Source: an uncultured Bacillota bacterium (lineage in GTDB: Bacteria > Bacillota > Clostridia > Oscillospirales > Oscillospiraceae). From it: a DNA stretch of 64,000 bases. The notes under the pieces were generated by a model. It was given only the letters and a program-made list of their open reading frames with translations. It did no database searches and was not told the origin of the DNA. This document shows, piece by piece, positions 1 to 8,777 of this stretch; position 1 is the stretch's first letter, and each line of letters begins with the position of its first letter. Made by a program: the position numbers and the translations under genes. The DNA lies in NCBI GenBank assembly GCA_947172355.1, contig CAMWBA010000002.1, forward strand, positions 1 to 64,000, written 5' to 3'.

Positions 1-20
1 TCCTGATTTTTCTGCTGGCC

Positions 21-422
21 TTGCTGGCCTGGGGGGACGGGGCCATTGCAGCGTACCTGCGGGGGTGGGAGCGGGTCGCCGCCCTGGCCTTTGTCCTGCT
101 GATGGAGGGGCTGTTTCTGTTGACCATACTGTTTTTTTGGTTTTACCTCTATACAAATCCTCGATATGTCCCGCTTTATGACCCCGCTGGGGAGGTGGGG
201 CTGATGGTCCGGCAGGAGAGCTGGCTGTTTAAGGTCTGGGGGGAGTTTTACCTGCCCGCCGGGCCCTGCCTGCTCCGAGGGACTGGCGTGACCTATGAGG
301 CCCACGACAACTGGCTCTTTACCAATGGCAGCTATGAGCTGGAGTGGGCGGAGGACCAGGCTATTATCTGCTATGATACCGGTATGGGCTATTGGGAAAC
401 CTGTACAGTGCCACTGAAATGA
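21..422 (+). CDS. hypothetical membrane-associated protein, start uncertain (may extend upstream of the window)
   Basis: ORF with a hydrophobic N-terminal segment (VAALAFVLLMEGLFLLTILFFWFYLY); next gene starts just downstream with an RBS. Confidence 0.5.
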   Translation: MLAWGDGAIAAYLRGWERVAALAFVLLMEGLFLLTILFFWFYLYTNPRYVPLYDPAGEVGLMVRQESWLFKVWGEFYLPAGPCLLRGTGVTYEAHDNWLFTNGSYELEWAEDQAIICYDTGMGYWETCTVPLK

Positions 423-436
423 ACGGAGGTTTTTTG

Positions 437-829
437 ATGAAACGAGTTGTGATGGTAATGGCAGGGCTGCTGTGCCTGTTCCTGACCGGCTGTTCCGCTG
501 CAGCCTTCTGGTTATCAGGCTGCGGCGGTCCGGACGCCGATTTAGTGGTAATCAACGGCGGCAGTCAAGCGGTGTGGTCCATTACGCTGGACTATGGAAC
601 GCAGACGCAGAGCATTCAAAATGCCGGAACCTATGCCTTGCTCGAACAGGGGCAGAGCTATGGCCTGCTTCTGGAGGAGGGAGCTGAACAGGTGACGGTG
701 GTTCTGTCCGACCGATTGGGACGGGAACTGGGCCGGACAGAAGTGGAGTTTTCTGGAGAGCGGCTGTATCTGGCCTTAGAGAGAGAAGGAATGATCCATA
801 TATCGGAGGAGATGCCGGATGGAGTTTGA
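437..829 (+). CDS. putative lipoprotein, unknown function
   Basis: MKRVVMVMAGLLCLFLTGCS lipobox-like signal; AACGGAGG RBS upstream of ATG 437. Confidence 0.6.
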   Translation: MKRVVMVMAGLLCLFLTGCSAAAFWLSGCGGPDADLVVINGGSQAVWSITLDYGTQTQSIQNAGTYALLEQGQSYGLLLEEGAEQVTVVLSDRLGRELGRTEVEFSGERLYLALEREGMIHISEEMPDGV

Positions 830-1397
830 CATTATGCTGTGGATTGTTCCGCTGATGCAGGCGGGCATTCTGGTATTGGCTGTGGCCGGTCTGTATTGCT
901 TGTTCTGCTGCGAGGGGAAAGATCACCGGTCTCTGGTTTGGACAGCGGCTGTCTTTCTTGGCACACTGGCTGTTTGGATGGGCGGCGGTATTCTGCTGGG
1001 CTGGTTCGGCCTGGCTTGGCGAACTGCGCCATCGCTGGTTCTGTGCGGAGCGGCAATGGTCAGCGGCTGGGTCGGGATTGTTTTCACATTGGCCTGTTTT
1101 CTGCCTGCAAAGGGGCCTGGAGTATCCACGGCGCTGCGGCGGGTGCTAAAGGGGATCGTCCTGTTTTTTGCTGCTGTTGTCCTTGTTATAACTCTGTGGA
1201 CTTGTCCGATTATGCTTATCTTTGGCTTTGGTGACACGGAGCGTGTGGTGGACGATCAGGGCAGGACGCTGCTGGAGGTGAATGATGGCTTTCTTGATAG
1301 CCACTATAGCTATTATGCGTACTGCGGTCCCCTGGTCCGGGGAACGGAGCGAATTTATGAGACATATGAGAGCCGTCTCGGGGGAGATTTTGGATGA
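819..1397 (+). CDS. hypothetical multi-pass membrane protein
   Basis: 192-aa ORF with several hydrophobic segments, overlapping the previous stop. Confidence 0.55.
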   Translation: MEFDIMLWIVPLMQAGILVLAVAGLYCLFCCEGKDHRSLVWTAAVFLGTLAVWMGGGILLGWFGLAWRTAPSLVLCGAAMVSGWVGIVFTLACFLPAKGPGVSTALRRVLKGIVLFFAAVVLVITLWTCPIMLIFGFGDTERVVDDQGRTLLEVNDGFLDSHYSYYAYCGPLVRGTERIYETYESRLGGDFG

Positions 1398-1410
1398 AGG
1401 AGGTTTTGGG

Positions 1411-1728
1411 ATGCTGGTTGCGCTCTATTCCGTTCAGCATGTGTATGGAGCGGACGTGTGGCTGATTGCCGCTGTGGGCTGTGCCGCAGCATATCTTGTG
1501 CTCTGTGGTCTTTTTCGTAGAAATCGCAGCAGAAGGGGAATTGCGGCGGTGGTGCTGGGACTGCTGGCAGCGGAGATGATTTGCGATTGGGTGTGGGCAT
1601 CGGCTTTCTACCCTGGCGGCGAGTACCGTAATTATGGGCTGGGCGGGTCCTATATGCTGGTGTTGATTTGGCCGGGACTGCTGCTTTTGACCGGATGGAT
1701 TGTTACATGGATCAATCGAAACGCATGA
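1411..1728 (+). CDS. hypothetical membrane protein
   Basis: ATG 1411 preceded by GAAGGAGG; hydrophobic helices in translation (MLVALYSVQHVYGADVWLIAAVGCAAAYLVLCGLF...). Confidence 0.5.
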   Translation: MLVALYSVQHVYGADVWLIAAVGCAAAYLVLCGLFRRNRSRRGIAAVVLGLLAAEMICDWVWASAFYPGGEYRNYGLGGSYMLVLIWPGLLLLTGWIVTWINRNA

Positions 1729-1773
1729 ATGAACCAGCCTTGTTCCCTCATATAGTAAATAGGCAGGAAAGCC

Positions 1774-1800
1774 GCAGTCCCGCCCGAAGGGCGGGACTGC
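1774..1800. terminator. strong GC hairpin (GCAGTCCCGCCC-gaa-GGGCGGGACTGC), no clear T-tract
   Basis: 12-bp perfect arms with a 3-nt loop between two gene groups. Confidence 0.5.
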
Positions 1801-1824
1801 CATGTCTATCTTTGAGGTGATTTT

Positions 1825-2106
1825 ATGGAGCGAAAACCCCGACGGCATGGATTTTTAGAGCGGACGGCGGAGGTGTTTGATCTCCCTGCCGACGCAGTAG
1901 CGGGGCTGACCAGGCTGGAACTGGTGGGAGACGGAGAGCTGCGAATCGAAAATCACAAAGGTATTCTGGCCTATGGAACCGAGGAAATACATGTCAGCGG
2001 AGGCGTCTATCTCATCAAGGTGGCTGGCCGAGGATTGGAGCTGCGGGCTATGACGGGGTTTGAACTGCTGATTACCGGGAAGATATCCCAAATAACGTTA
2101 GCATAG
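1825..2106 (+). CDS. yqfC: sporulation protein YqfC (YabP/YqfC family)
   Basis: LELVGDGELRIENHKGILAYGTEEIHV pattern; followed by yqfD and phoH as in other Firmicutes. Confidence 0.85.
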   Translation: MERKPRRHGFLERTAEVFDLPADAVAGLTRLELVGDGELRIENHKGILAYGTEEIHVSGGVYLIKVAGRGLELRAMTGFELLITGKISQITLA

Positions 2107-2116
2107 GGGGACGGGT

Positions 2117-3331
2117 ATGCGGCAGCTGATGAATTTGATTCGGGGGATGGTCACCCTGCGGGTGACCGCTCCTTTTCCGGAGCGGCTGATCAACCTGTGT
2201 GCCCAGGCGGGCATCGACTTTTGGGCGATGGAATGGCTGGATGGACACACCATCCGCTTTGTCACCCGGCGGCATACCCTGTCCAAACTGAATGAGCTGG
2301 TCCAAAAGGTGGGAGGAGAGGCGGTACAGGAGTCCAGCCGAGGTCTGCCCGACGTTATCAGCCGCTTTCGTACCCGGTATGGCTTTTTATTGGGATTGGC
2401 CTTTGCGCTGTGTGCGGTCAGTATTCTGTCCCGCTTCGTTCTGGTGATTGAAGTGACTGGAAATGAACGGGTTCCCACCGCCGTAATTCTCAGCCAGCTG
2501 CGCCAGCTGGGGGTGCGGCCCGGTGTATATGGTCCTTCGCTGAATCAGAAGGAGCTGGCCCAGGAGGCGCTGCTGCAATTGGAGGAGCTGTCCTGGATGG
2601 GGATCAATCTTCATGGCACCCGGCTGGAGGTCATTGTGCGGGAGATCATTCAAACACCGGAACGGCTGGATGAGTCGGGGTATTTTGACATTGCAGCAGA
2701 GGCAGACGGAATGATTGTCCACATAGAGCCGGAGTTGGGGGATGCGGTTGTCCAGGAGGGAGATGTAGTGGCCAAGGGAGACATCCTGATCTCCGGCACG
2801 GTCACGCTGGAGCCGCCCCAATACAGCGGTTTACCGGCGCGCTACTACCAGACCCACGCCCGAGGACGGGTTTGGGCAAGGACTTGGCGGGAACTTTCCG
2901 CCGCCATTCCCTTGGAAGCGACGGTGAAACACTACACAGGAAGAGAAAAGAATGTCTGGTCCCTCAATCTATTGGGCCGGAGGATTGAAATTTTCGGAAA
3001 CACTAGCATTTCCTGGCCAATGTATGATAAAATAACCACAGTGCATCAGGCAGCTCTGCCAAGCGGAGCGGCTCTGCCCTTTTCGCTGTGCCGGGAGACC
3101 TTTCGTGCCTATGAGGCCGGAAGGGTTCCGGTGGACCAGGACGCTGCCCGGACTCTGCTGGAGGAACGGCTTTTGGTTCAGCTGAATGCCCTGATTGGCG
3201 AGGGCGGCCAGGTGGAGTCCACCCGTTTCTCCGCCCGGTCGGAGGGGGGGCGGCTGGAGGTTACCCTGTCCGCTCAGTGTATGGAAGAAATTGGCGTGGA
3301 GCGGCCGGGGGCGGCTCCAGAACCCCAATAG
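2117..3331 (+). CDS. yqfD: sporulation protein YqfD
   Basis: 404-aa protein with one central TM segment and a typical GVxPGxYG-like region; synteny yqfC-yqfD-phoH. Confidence 0.85.
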   Translation: MRQLMNLIRGMVTLRVTAPFPERLINLCAQAGIDFWAMEWLDGHTIRFVTRRHTLSKLNELVQKVGGEAVQESSRGLPDVISRFRTRYGFLLGLAFALCAVSILSRFVLVIEVTGNERVPTAVILSQLRQLGVRPGVYGPSLNQKELAQEALLQLEELSWMGINLHGTRLEVIVREIIQTPERLDESGYFDIAAEADGMIVHIEPELGDAVVQEGDVVAKGDILISGTVTLEPPQYSGLPARYYQTHARGRVWARTWRELSAAIPLEATVKHYTGREKNVWSLNLLGRRIEIFGNTSISWPMYDKITTVHQAALPSGAALPFSLCRETFRAYEAGRVPVDQDAARTLLEERLLVQLNALIGEGGQVESTRFSARSEGGRLEVTLSAQCMEEIGVERPGAAPEPQ

Positions 3332-3390
3332 GAGCGGCCGCAGGCCGCCTCTGGGGAAAAGTTTAATCAAACCAAGGAGATCGGATCGCA

Positions 3391-4368
3391 ATGACAGAAC
3401 AATCCATCAGCTTAGAGCGTTTGGAGGAGACCATCAACGTGTTTGGCTCCTTTGACGAAAATATCCGTATCATTGAGCACGAAATGGGGGTTTCGGTAGT
3501 CAGCCGTGACTCCATGCTCAAGGTGGCGGGAGAGGACCCGGAAGGGGTCATGTATGCCGTCAAGGCCATTGAAAACCTGATGACGCTGGCATCAAAGGGG
3601 GAGAATATCAACGAGCAGAATGTGCGTTACATTGTCCAGCTGGTCAAGGAGGGCAGAGAGAGCCAGATTGTCCAGCTGGCAGGGGACGTGATCTGTGTCA
3701 CCGCAAAGGGCAAGCCCATTAAGGCCAAGACCCTGGGCCAGAAGAAATATGTGGAGGCCATCAAAAACAATGTGGTCACGGTGGGGGTGGGCCCTGCCGG
3801 TACGGGCAAGACCTATCTGGCGGTGGCTGCTGCGGTGGCCGCGTTCCGGGCGAAGGAAATCAACCGCATTATTCTCACACGGCCGGCGGTGGAGGCGGGG
3901 GAGCGGCTGGGCTTTCTCCCCGGCGATTTGCAGTCCAAGGTGGACCCCTATCTGCGGCCCCTGTATGATGCTCTGTTCGAGATGCTGGGCCCGGACACCT
4001 ATCAGAAATACCTGGAGCGGGGCAACATTGAGGTGGCTCCCTTGGCATACATGCGGGGACGCACCTTGGATGACTCCTTTATCATCTTGGATGAGGCTCA
4101 AAATACCTCAAGGGAACAGATGAAGATGTTTTTGACCCGCCTGGGCTTTGGGTCTAAAATCGTCATTACCGGCGATATCACCCAAATTGATTTGCCCGCC
4201 GACAAGGTTTCCGGACTGCGGGAGGCTATGCGGGTACTGAAAGGGGTAGAGGATATTGCCATCCTCCGCCTTGGAGAGTCCGATGTGGTCCGCCACGCCC
4301 TGGTGCAGAGGATTATCAAAGCCTATGAGGTGGACGAAGAGCGGCGGAATAAAAAGGACAAGCATTAG
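3391..4368 (+). CDS. phoH: PhoH family protein (PhoH-like ATPase)
   Basis: GPAGTGKTYLAVAAAVAA Walker A, RPAVEAGERLGFLPGDLQSKVDPYLRPLYD, FIILDEAQNTSREQMKMFLTRLGFGSKIVITGD. Confidence 0.95.
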   Translation: MTEQSISLERLEETINVFGSFDENIRIIEHEMGVSVVSRDSMLKVAGEDPEGVMYAVKAIENLMTLASKGENINEQNVRYIVQLVKEGRESQIVQLAGDVICVTAKGKPIKAKTLGQKKYVEAIKNNVVTVGVGPAGTGKTYLAVAAAVAAFRAKEINRIILTRPAVEAGERLGFLPGDLQSKVDPYLRPLYDALFEMLGPDTYQKYLERGNIEVAPLAYMRGRTLDDSFIILDEAQNTSREQMKMFLTRLGFGSKIVITGDITQIDLPADKVSGLREAMRVLKGVEDIAILRLGESDVVRHALVQRIIKAYEVDEERRNKKDKH

Positions 4369-4386
4369 TCTTTTTTTAAACAGCGC

Positions 4387-4569
4387 CTAATCTTCTTGCA
4401 GGCAGGCGGTCCCCAGTTGGAGACCGATTCGCAGTCCGGTGTAGAACGCCCGGAGTCCGTGGGCCCGGATGGGGTCGTTCTGCAAATATTCCGGCCATAA
4501 TTTAGGGTCTGGTCCAGTGACTATACCGTAGTAGAGTTCTTCGATGATGGTAGGAATTTGATGTTCCAT
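4387..4569 (-). CDS. small hypothetical protein (DUF6809-like by eye)
   Basis: MEHQIPTIIEELYYGIVTG..., GGAGGTCG RBS before ATG; divergent from XRE regulator. Confidence 0.5.
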   Translation of the reverse strand: MEHQIPTIIEELYYGIVTGPDPKLWPEYLQNDPIRAHGLRAFYTGLRIGLQLGTACLQED

Positions 4570-4589
4570 TTGATACGACCTCCAGATAA

Positions 4590-4632
4590 ACACATATTAC
4601 TGCGTATGCCATAATACACATATTAGTGTGTG
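4590..4632. promoter_or_regulatory. candidate operator pair between the divergent small ORF and the XRE gene
   Basis: ACACATATTACTGCGT (4590-4605) and ACACATATTAGTGTGT (4616-4631), direct copies 26 bp apart, each partly palindromic. Confidence 0.5.
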
Positions 4633-4648
4633 TCAAGGAGGACAGGAT

Positions 4649-4861
4649 GTGTTTTCAGAAAAAATTCGTATGCTGCGAAAAGAGCGTGGAATGACACAGA
4701 GTGAAGTGGCGAAAGCGGTAAATATGTCCGTTCGTGGATATCAGGATTTGGAACTGGGTGTTATGCCTCGTTCGGATAAGATGCTGGTAATTGCAGAGTT
4801 CTATCAAGTGTTCATTGACTGGCTCATGGGCCGCACAGATAAGCAGGAGGTCAACCGCTGA
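4649..4861 (+). CDS. XRE-family HTH transcriptional regulator (small)
   Basis: GTG start after AAGGAGG; IRMLRKERGMTQSEVAKAVNMSVRGYQDLELG helix-turn-helix. Confidence 0.85.
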   Translation: MFSEKIRMLRKERGMTQSEVAKAVNMSVRGYQDLELGVMPRSDKMLVIAEFYQVFIDWLMGRTDKQEVNR

Positions 4862-4864
4862 ACC

Positions 4865-4911
4865 AAAGAAACCGTCCGTTGAACTGCGGCAGTTCAACGG
4901 ACGGTTTCTTT
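4865..4911. terminator. bidirectional terminator between XRE gene and bioA
   Basis: 22-bp perfect inverted repeat AAAGAAACCGTCCGTTGAACTG-CGG-CAGTTCAACGGACGGTTTCTTT, A/T ends on both strands, convergent genes. Confidence 0.85.
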
Positions 4912-4958
4912 GCTGGGATAGAATGCAGGCCGCGGGGCGAGGGAACATCCCCGTCAGT

Positions 4959-6158
4959 CTACCGCTGAAACCAGGCTTTCATGGTCTCCAGTACCTTGAC
5001 CAGTTCCGCCTCGGAGATCACATAGGGAACCATGGCGTACATACAGTTCAGGAAGGGCCGGCTGAATACCCCACGCTCATAGGCAAACTGCTGGTAGCCC
5101 TTCAAGTCGGCGGAATCCTGTACCTCTACACAGACGCAGCCGCCCATTATACGCACTTCTCTGACTTTGGGGTGGGAGAACCCCTCCATCTCCCGGCGGG
5201 TAATAGCTTCAATGCGGCGGATTTTTGCCATATAGTCCTCCCGCTCAAACAGTTCGATAGACTTCAGCGCTACCGAACAGGCCAGTGCGTTGCCCATAAA
5301 GGTGGGGCCGTGCATCAGAGCATGGTTGGGGTCGTCGTCGTAAAAGCCCTCAAAGACCCTGCGGTTGGCCACTGTGGCGGCATGGCCGATGTATCCGCCG
5401 GTGAGGGCCTTGCCGAGCACCAGGATATCCGGCAGAACCAGGTCGGCCACAAAACGGTTTCCCGTCCGGCCAAAGCCGGTGGCCACTTCGTCAAAGACAA
5501 GCAGCACACCATATTGGTCGCACAGTTCCCGGGCTCGCTGAAGGAAGGAACGGTCATACATCCGCATTCCGCCGGCCCCCTGGAGCAGCGGTTCTACCAG
5601 CAGACAATTCAGCCGTTCATGGTATTGCAGGAAAGCGCGCTCCAGCGCATCTGCTTCGGTGGGGATGTGGACCACGTGGGGGCTGGGACCGTAGGCTTTG
5701 AGGACAAAGTGGTAGTCCTCGTCGTCTCCTGCCTCCATGGTCTTAAAGGTATCGCCGTGGTAGGCATGCTCCAGAGCCAGGATCATGGTGCGCTGGGAGT
5801 CTCCACGGTTCATATAGTATTGGAGCGCCATTTTCAGCGCCACCTCTACCGCCACACTTCCCGAGTCAGAGAAGAAGCAGTAGTTTAAGTCTCCAGGCAG
5901 AAATTCTTCCAGCTTTTGAGAGAGCCTTTGGACGGGTTCGTGGGTCAATCCCCCCAGCATGACATGGGAGAACCGCCCCGCCTGGTCGAGAATGGCCTGG
6001 GTTAGCTCCGGATGTTTGTATCCATGAATCACACTCCACCAGGAGGATACCGAGTCGATAAGCGCCCGGTCTTTTGTGTGGAGATACACGCCGCTGGCGT
6101 CTATAATCTCATAGGGAGCCCCCATGGTTTTCATCTGCTGATAAGGATACCAAATCAT
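4959..6158 (-). CDS. bioA: adenosylmethionine-8-amino-7-oxononanoate transaminase
   Basis: SWWSVIHGYKHPEL, LLVFDEVATGFGRTG, LGKALTGGYIGHAATV; adjacent bioD and bioB. Confidence 0.95.
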   Translation of the reverse strand: MIWYPYQQMKTMGAPYEIIDASGVYLHTKDRALIDSVSSWWSVIHGYKHPELTQAILDQAGRFSHVMLGGLTHEPVQRLSQKLEEFLPGDLNYCFFSDSGSVAVEVALKMALQYYMNRGDSQRTMILALEHAYHGDTFKTMEAGDDEDYHFVLKAYGPSPHVVHIPTEADALERAFLQYHERLNCLLVEPLLQGAGGMRMYDRSFLQRARELCDQYGVLLVFDEVATGFGRTGNRFVADLVLPDILVLGKALTGGYIGHAATVANRRVFEGFYDDDPNHALMHGPTFMGNALACSVALKSIELFEREDYMAKIRRIEAITRREMEGFSHPKVREVRIMGGCVCVEVQDSADLKGYQQFAYERGVFSRPFLNCMYAMVPYVISEAELVKVLETMKAWFQR

Positions 6159-6167
6159 AATGTCCTC

Positions 6168-6851
6168 CTATTCATACAGCGATTGCAGCAGCTCCAATGA
6201 CATATCCAGGCTGGTGCAGCCGTCGCTGACTTGTGCAAGTACCTTCACCCCGGTGAGGGATTCGCACATGGTTATGTTGTCCCTGTGGAGCAGATTTCCC
6301 GGCTGGGCGCGGTTGAAGATGATCCCTTTTAGCGGAATGCCCTGCGTCTTCAAATAAAAGGCCGTCAGCCCCACGGCGTTAATCGTGCCCAGTCCGGCGT
6401 CTGCGACCAGCAGACAGCCCAGCCCGCAGGCGCGGATGATATCGGGGAGCCAAAGCTGCTGTTCGTCAAAGCGCAGGGGACATAAAATACCGCCGGAGCC
6501 CTCCACCGTAACATAGTCATACTGCCTGCATACCTGCTCAAAGCCTTGGAGGACCTGACTTTGGTCTACAGGATTGCCCTCCAGCCGTGCAGCCAGGTGA
6601 GGGGAGAGGGCGTTTTCATAGACAAAAGGGCACATCTCCTCCAAGGGTTGAGGAATCCCCGAGGTCTTCTTCACAGACAGAGCGTCTCCAGGAATCAGGG
6701 TTCCGTCAGGATGGCGGTTGTTTCCGCTCATGGCTGCCTTGTAATAGCCGGCGGACAGGCCAGCTTCCCGCAATTTTTTAAGAATCAGACCGGAGACAAA
6801 GGTCTTGCCCACATCGGTGCCGGTGCCAGTGAGAAACAGCGCCCCGCTCAT
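6168..6851 (-). CDS. bioD: dethiobiotin synthase
   Basis: LFLTGTGTDVGKTFVSGLI, VTVEGSGGILCPL. Confidence 0.95.
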   Translation of the reverse strand: MSGALFLTGTGTDVGKTFVSGLILKKLREAGLSAGYYKAAMSGNNRHPDGTLIPGDALSVKKTSGIPQPLEEMCPFVYENALSPHLAARLEGNPVDQSQVLQGFEQVCRQYDYVTVEGSGGILCPLRFDEQQLWLPDIIRACGLGCLLVADAGLGTINAVGLTAFYLKTQGIPLKGIIFNRAQPGNLLHRDNITMCESLTGVKVLAQVSDGCTSLDMSLELLQSLYE

Positions 6852-7810
6852 AGCCGCACCTCATAGCCCAGATCCTGAAGAATTGCCAGATCAGTTTGGA
6901 CGGTGATGCCTGCGGTGGTAAGCATATCTCCGGAGATGGCGGCATTGGCACCTGCCTGGAAGCAGCTCCGGCCTTTGTCTGGCAGCAGGCCCCGCCCCCC
7001 TGCCAGCCGGATGGCGGCGTCCGGGAGAAGAAAGCGGTATACCGCCACAATCCGCTGCATATCCGAATCGGTCAGCGGTCGGATTTTGGCCAGCGGGGTG
7101 CCCGGGATGGGGTTTAGCATGTTGACCGGTATACTTTTGACACCCAGTTCCCGCAGGGTGAGAGCCATATCAATACGGTCCTCGGTAGTCTCCCCCAGCC
7201 CCATAATGCCGCCGGAACAGACGGTGAGTCCTGCGGCCTGGGCGGCGCGGATGGCGGTTACCTTATCATCAAAGGTATGAGTGGTGCAGATATTGGGGAA
7301 ATTTTGCCGGGAGGTCTCCAAATTATTGTGGGCGCGTTCCGCTCCGGCTTCCTTCAGCTTGCGGTATTCCCCTTCGTTCAGCAGCCCTACAGAGATACAG
7401 ACCGAAATGTTTGTCTCCCCTTTGATCTGCCGGATGGCCTTGCACAGCGCGTCCAACTCCTGTTCAGACAGCCGCCGTCCGGATGTAACAATAGAGTAGC
7501 GCAGCACACCCTGTTCCGCGTTGTATTTGGCCTGTTGCGTCAGCTCCTTGGGCGAGAGCAGGGGATACTTCGCCGCTCCGGTGTAGCTGTAGGCGGATTG
7601 GGCACAGAAGCGGCAGTCTTCCGAACATCTTCCGCTCTTGCCGTTGACGATGGTGCACAGATCAAAGCGGCTGCCGCAGTACTTCTGACGAATCTTATCC
7701 GCCCGGCTGCACAGCTCTTCCAGAGGCATGGAGTACAGCTCTAACGCTTCATGCCGGTTTATTTGATAGCCGTCTAATACTTGTTGGGTCAACTTGTCAA
7801 GCCTGTTCAT
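6848..7810 (-). CDS. bioB: biotin synthase
   Basis: radical SAM motif GRCSEDCRFCAQS, NNLETSRQNFPNICTTHTFDD. Confidence 0.95.
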   Translation of the reverse strand: MNRLDKLTQQVLDGYQINRHEALELYSMPLEELCSRADKIRQKYCGSRFDLCTIVNGKSGRCSEDCRFCAQSAYSYTGAAKYPLLSPKELTQQAKYNAEQGVLRYSIVTSGRRLSEQELDALCKAIRQIKGETNISVCISVGLLNEGEYRKLKEAGAERAHNNLETSRQNFPNICTTHTFDDKVTAIRAAQAAGLTVCSGGIMGLGETTEDRIDMALTLRELGVKSIPVNMLNPIPGTPLAKIRPLTDSDMQRIVAVYRFLLPDAAIRLAGGRGLLPDKGRSCFQAGANAAISGDMLTTAGITVQTDLAILQDLGYEVRL

Positions 7811-8369
7811 AGGTCACACTTCCTTTCGCTTTTACCAGCGGGATCAGCCGTTTGCCCAGGATTGCGCCCAGGATGCACAGTGCAATGTCGCCCGGGACGG
7901 CCAGAATAAAGCAGTACAAAAATAGAGGCCAAAGACCAATGGGGTCGCCCAGATAGAAGTTGCTCATCAGGTAGTAATATACCATGCCAAAGAGATAAAC
8001 CACCGCCAGACCGGCCAAATTAGCCGTCAGAAGGAGGCCATATCCTGGTTTTTCCCGCTGGCCAGCGATTTGTCCGGTTAAGTAAGCCCCCACCGCGAAA
8101 CCGATGATGTAACCAAAGCTGGGCTGAAAGACATAGCCGATTCCGCCGCCCTGAGCGAAGATGGGCAGGCCCAGCAGCCCCAGAAAAATATAGGCCCCTA
8201 CCGCACAAAACCCCAATTTTCCGCCCAAAAGCAGTCCGGCCATCATTGTAAACAGGTATTGCAACGTGAAAGGGACAACCGGGATGGGGATTTTGATAAA
8301 TGCCCCCGCTGCAATTAGAGCCACAAACAGAGCGCATAGGACCATATCCTTTGTTTTTCCAGTTTTCAT
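7797..8369 (-). CDS. bioY: biotin transporter BioY
   Basis: MVLCALFVALIAAGAFIKIPIPVVPFTLQ, GYIIGFAVGAYLTGQ; overlaps bioB. Confidence 0.95.
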   Translation of the reverse strand: MKTGKTKDMVLCALFVALIAAGAFIKIPIPVVPFTLQYLFTMMAGLLLGGKLGFCAVGAYIFLGLLGLPIFAQGGGIGYVFQPSFGYIIGFAVGAYLTGQIAGQREKPGYGLLLTANLAGLAVVYLFGMVYYYLMSNFYLGDPIGLWPLFLYCFILAVPGDIALCILGAILGKRLIPLVKAKGSVTYEQA

Positions 8370-8423
8370 TGTACTGCCTCCTTGAAAGTATTTGGATTAT
8401 TTTGTAGGTCGTTACCAGCAGAG

Positions 8424-8475
8424 ATGGTATCATAGTATACCATACTTGTCAACCTAAAAATTTTGAGGTTTACAA
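8424..8475 (-). promoter_or_regulatory. bioY operon promoter/operator: BirA-like inverted repeat plus an adjacent palindrome
   Basis: TTGTCAACC-N12-GGTTTACAA (8446-8475) overlapping a minus-strand TTGACA (-35); second palindrome ATGGTAT-CATAGT-ATACCAT (8424-8443). Confidence 0.7.
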
Positions 8476-8777
8476 TTGGAGGAGGACGGCGGAAAGGCTT
8501 TTCTGTCAGCGGAACTGTTAAGGAATCAGAAGGTTCCGAAAGGCCAAAAGACGAAAGCGCATAAAAGTGACGGTGCAGGCAAAGCGCACCGTCTGAACGA
8601 AATATGAAATATTTTTAGGCTGTATTTGAACTATGGCAATCGGACCAGCGGCGAGAGAGTTTCCGCCGGACGAAGTGGATTTGACCCGGGAATATCGGAT
8701 GTATTTCCAGGAAAATCGGCAGAGTATGGCGGAAAAGGATCCGCTGATTGGGCGTGTTGACAAGGTTCAAACAAGCC

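Noticed and set aside
4791-5888. 365-aa plus-strand ORF
   Set aside because: Antisense to bioA; translation lacks any recognisable family and begins inside the XRE gene.
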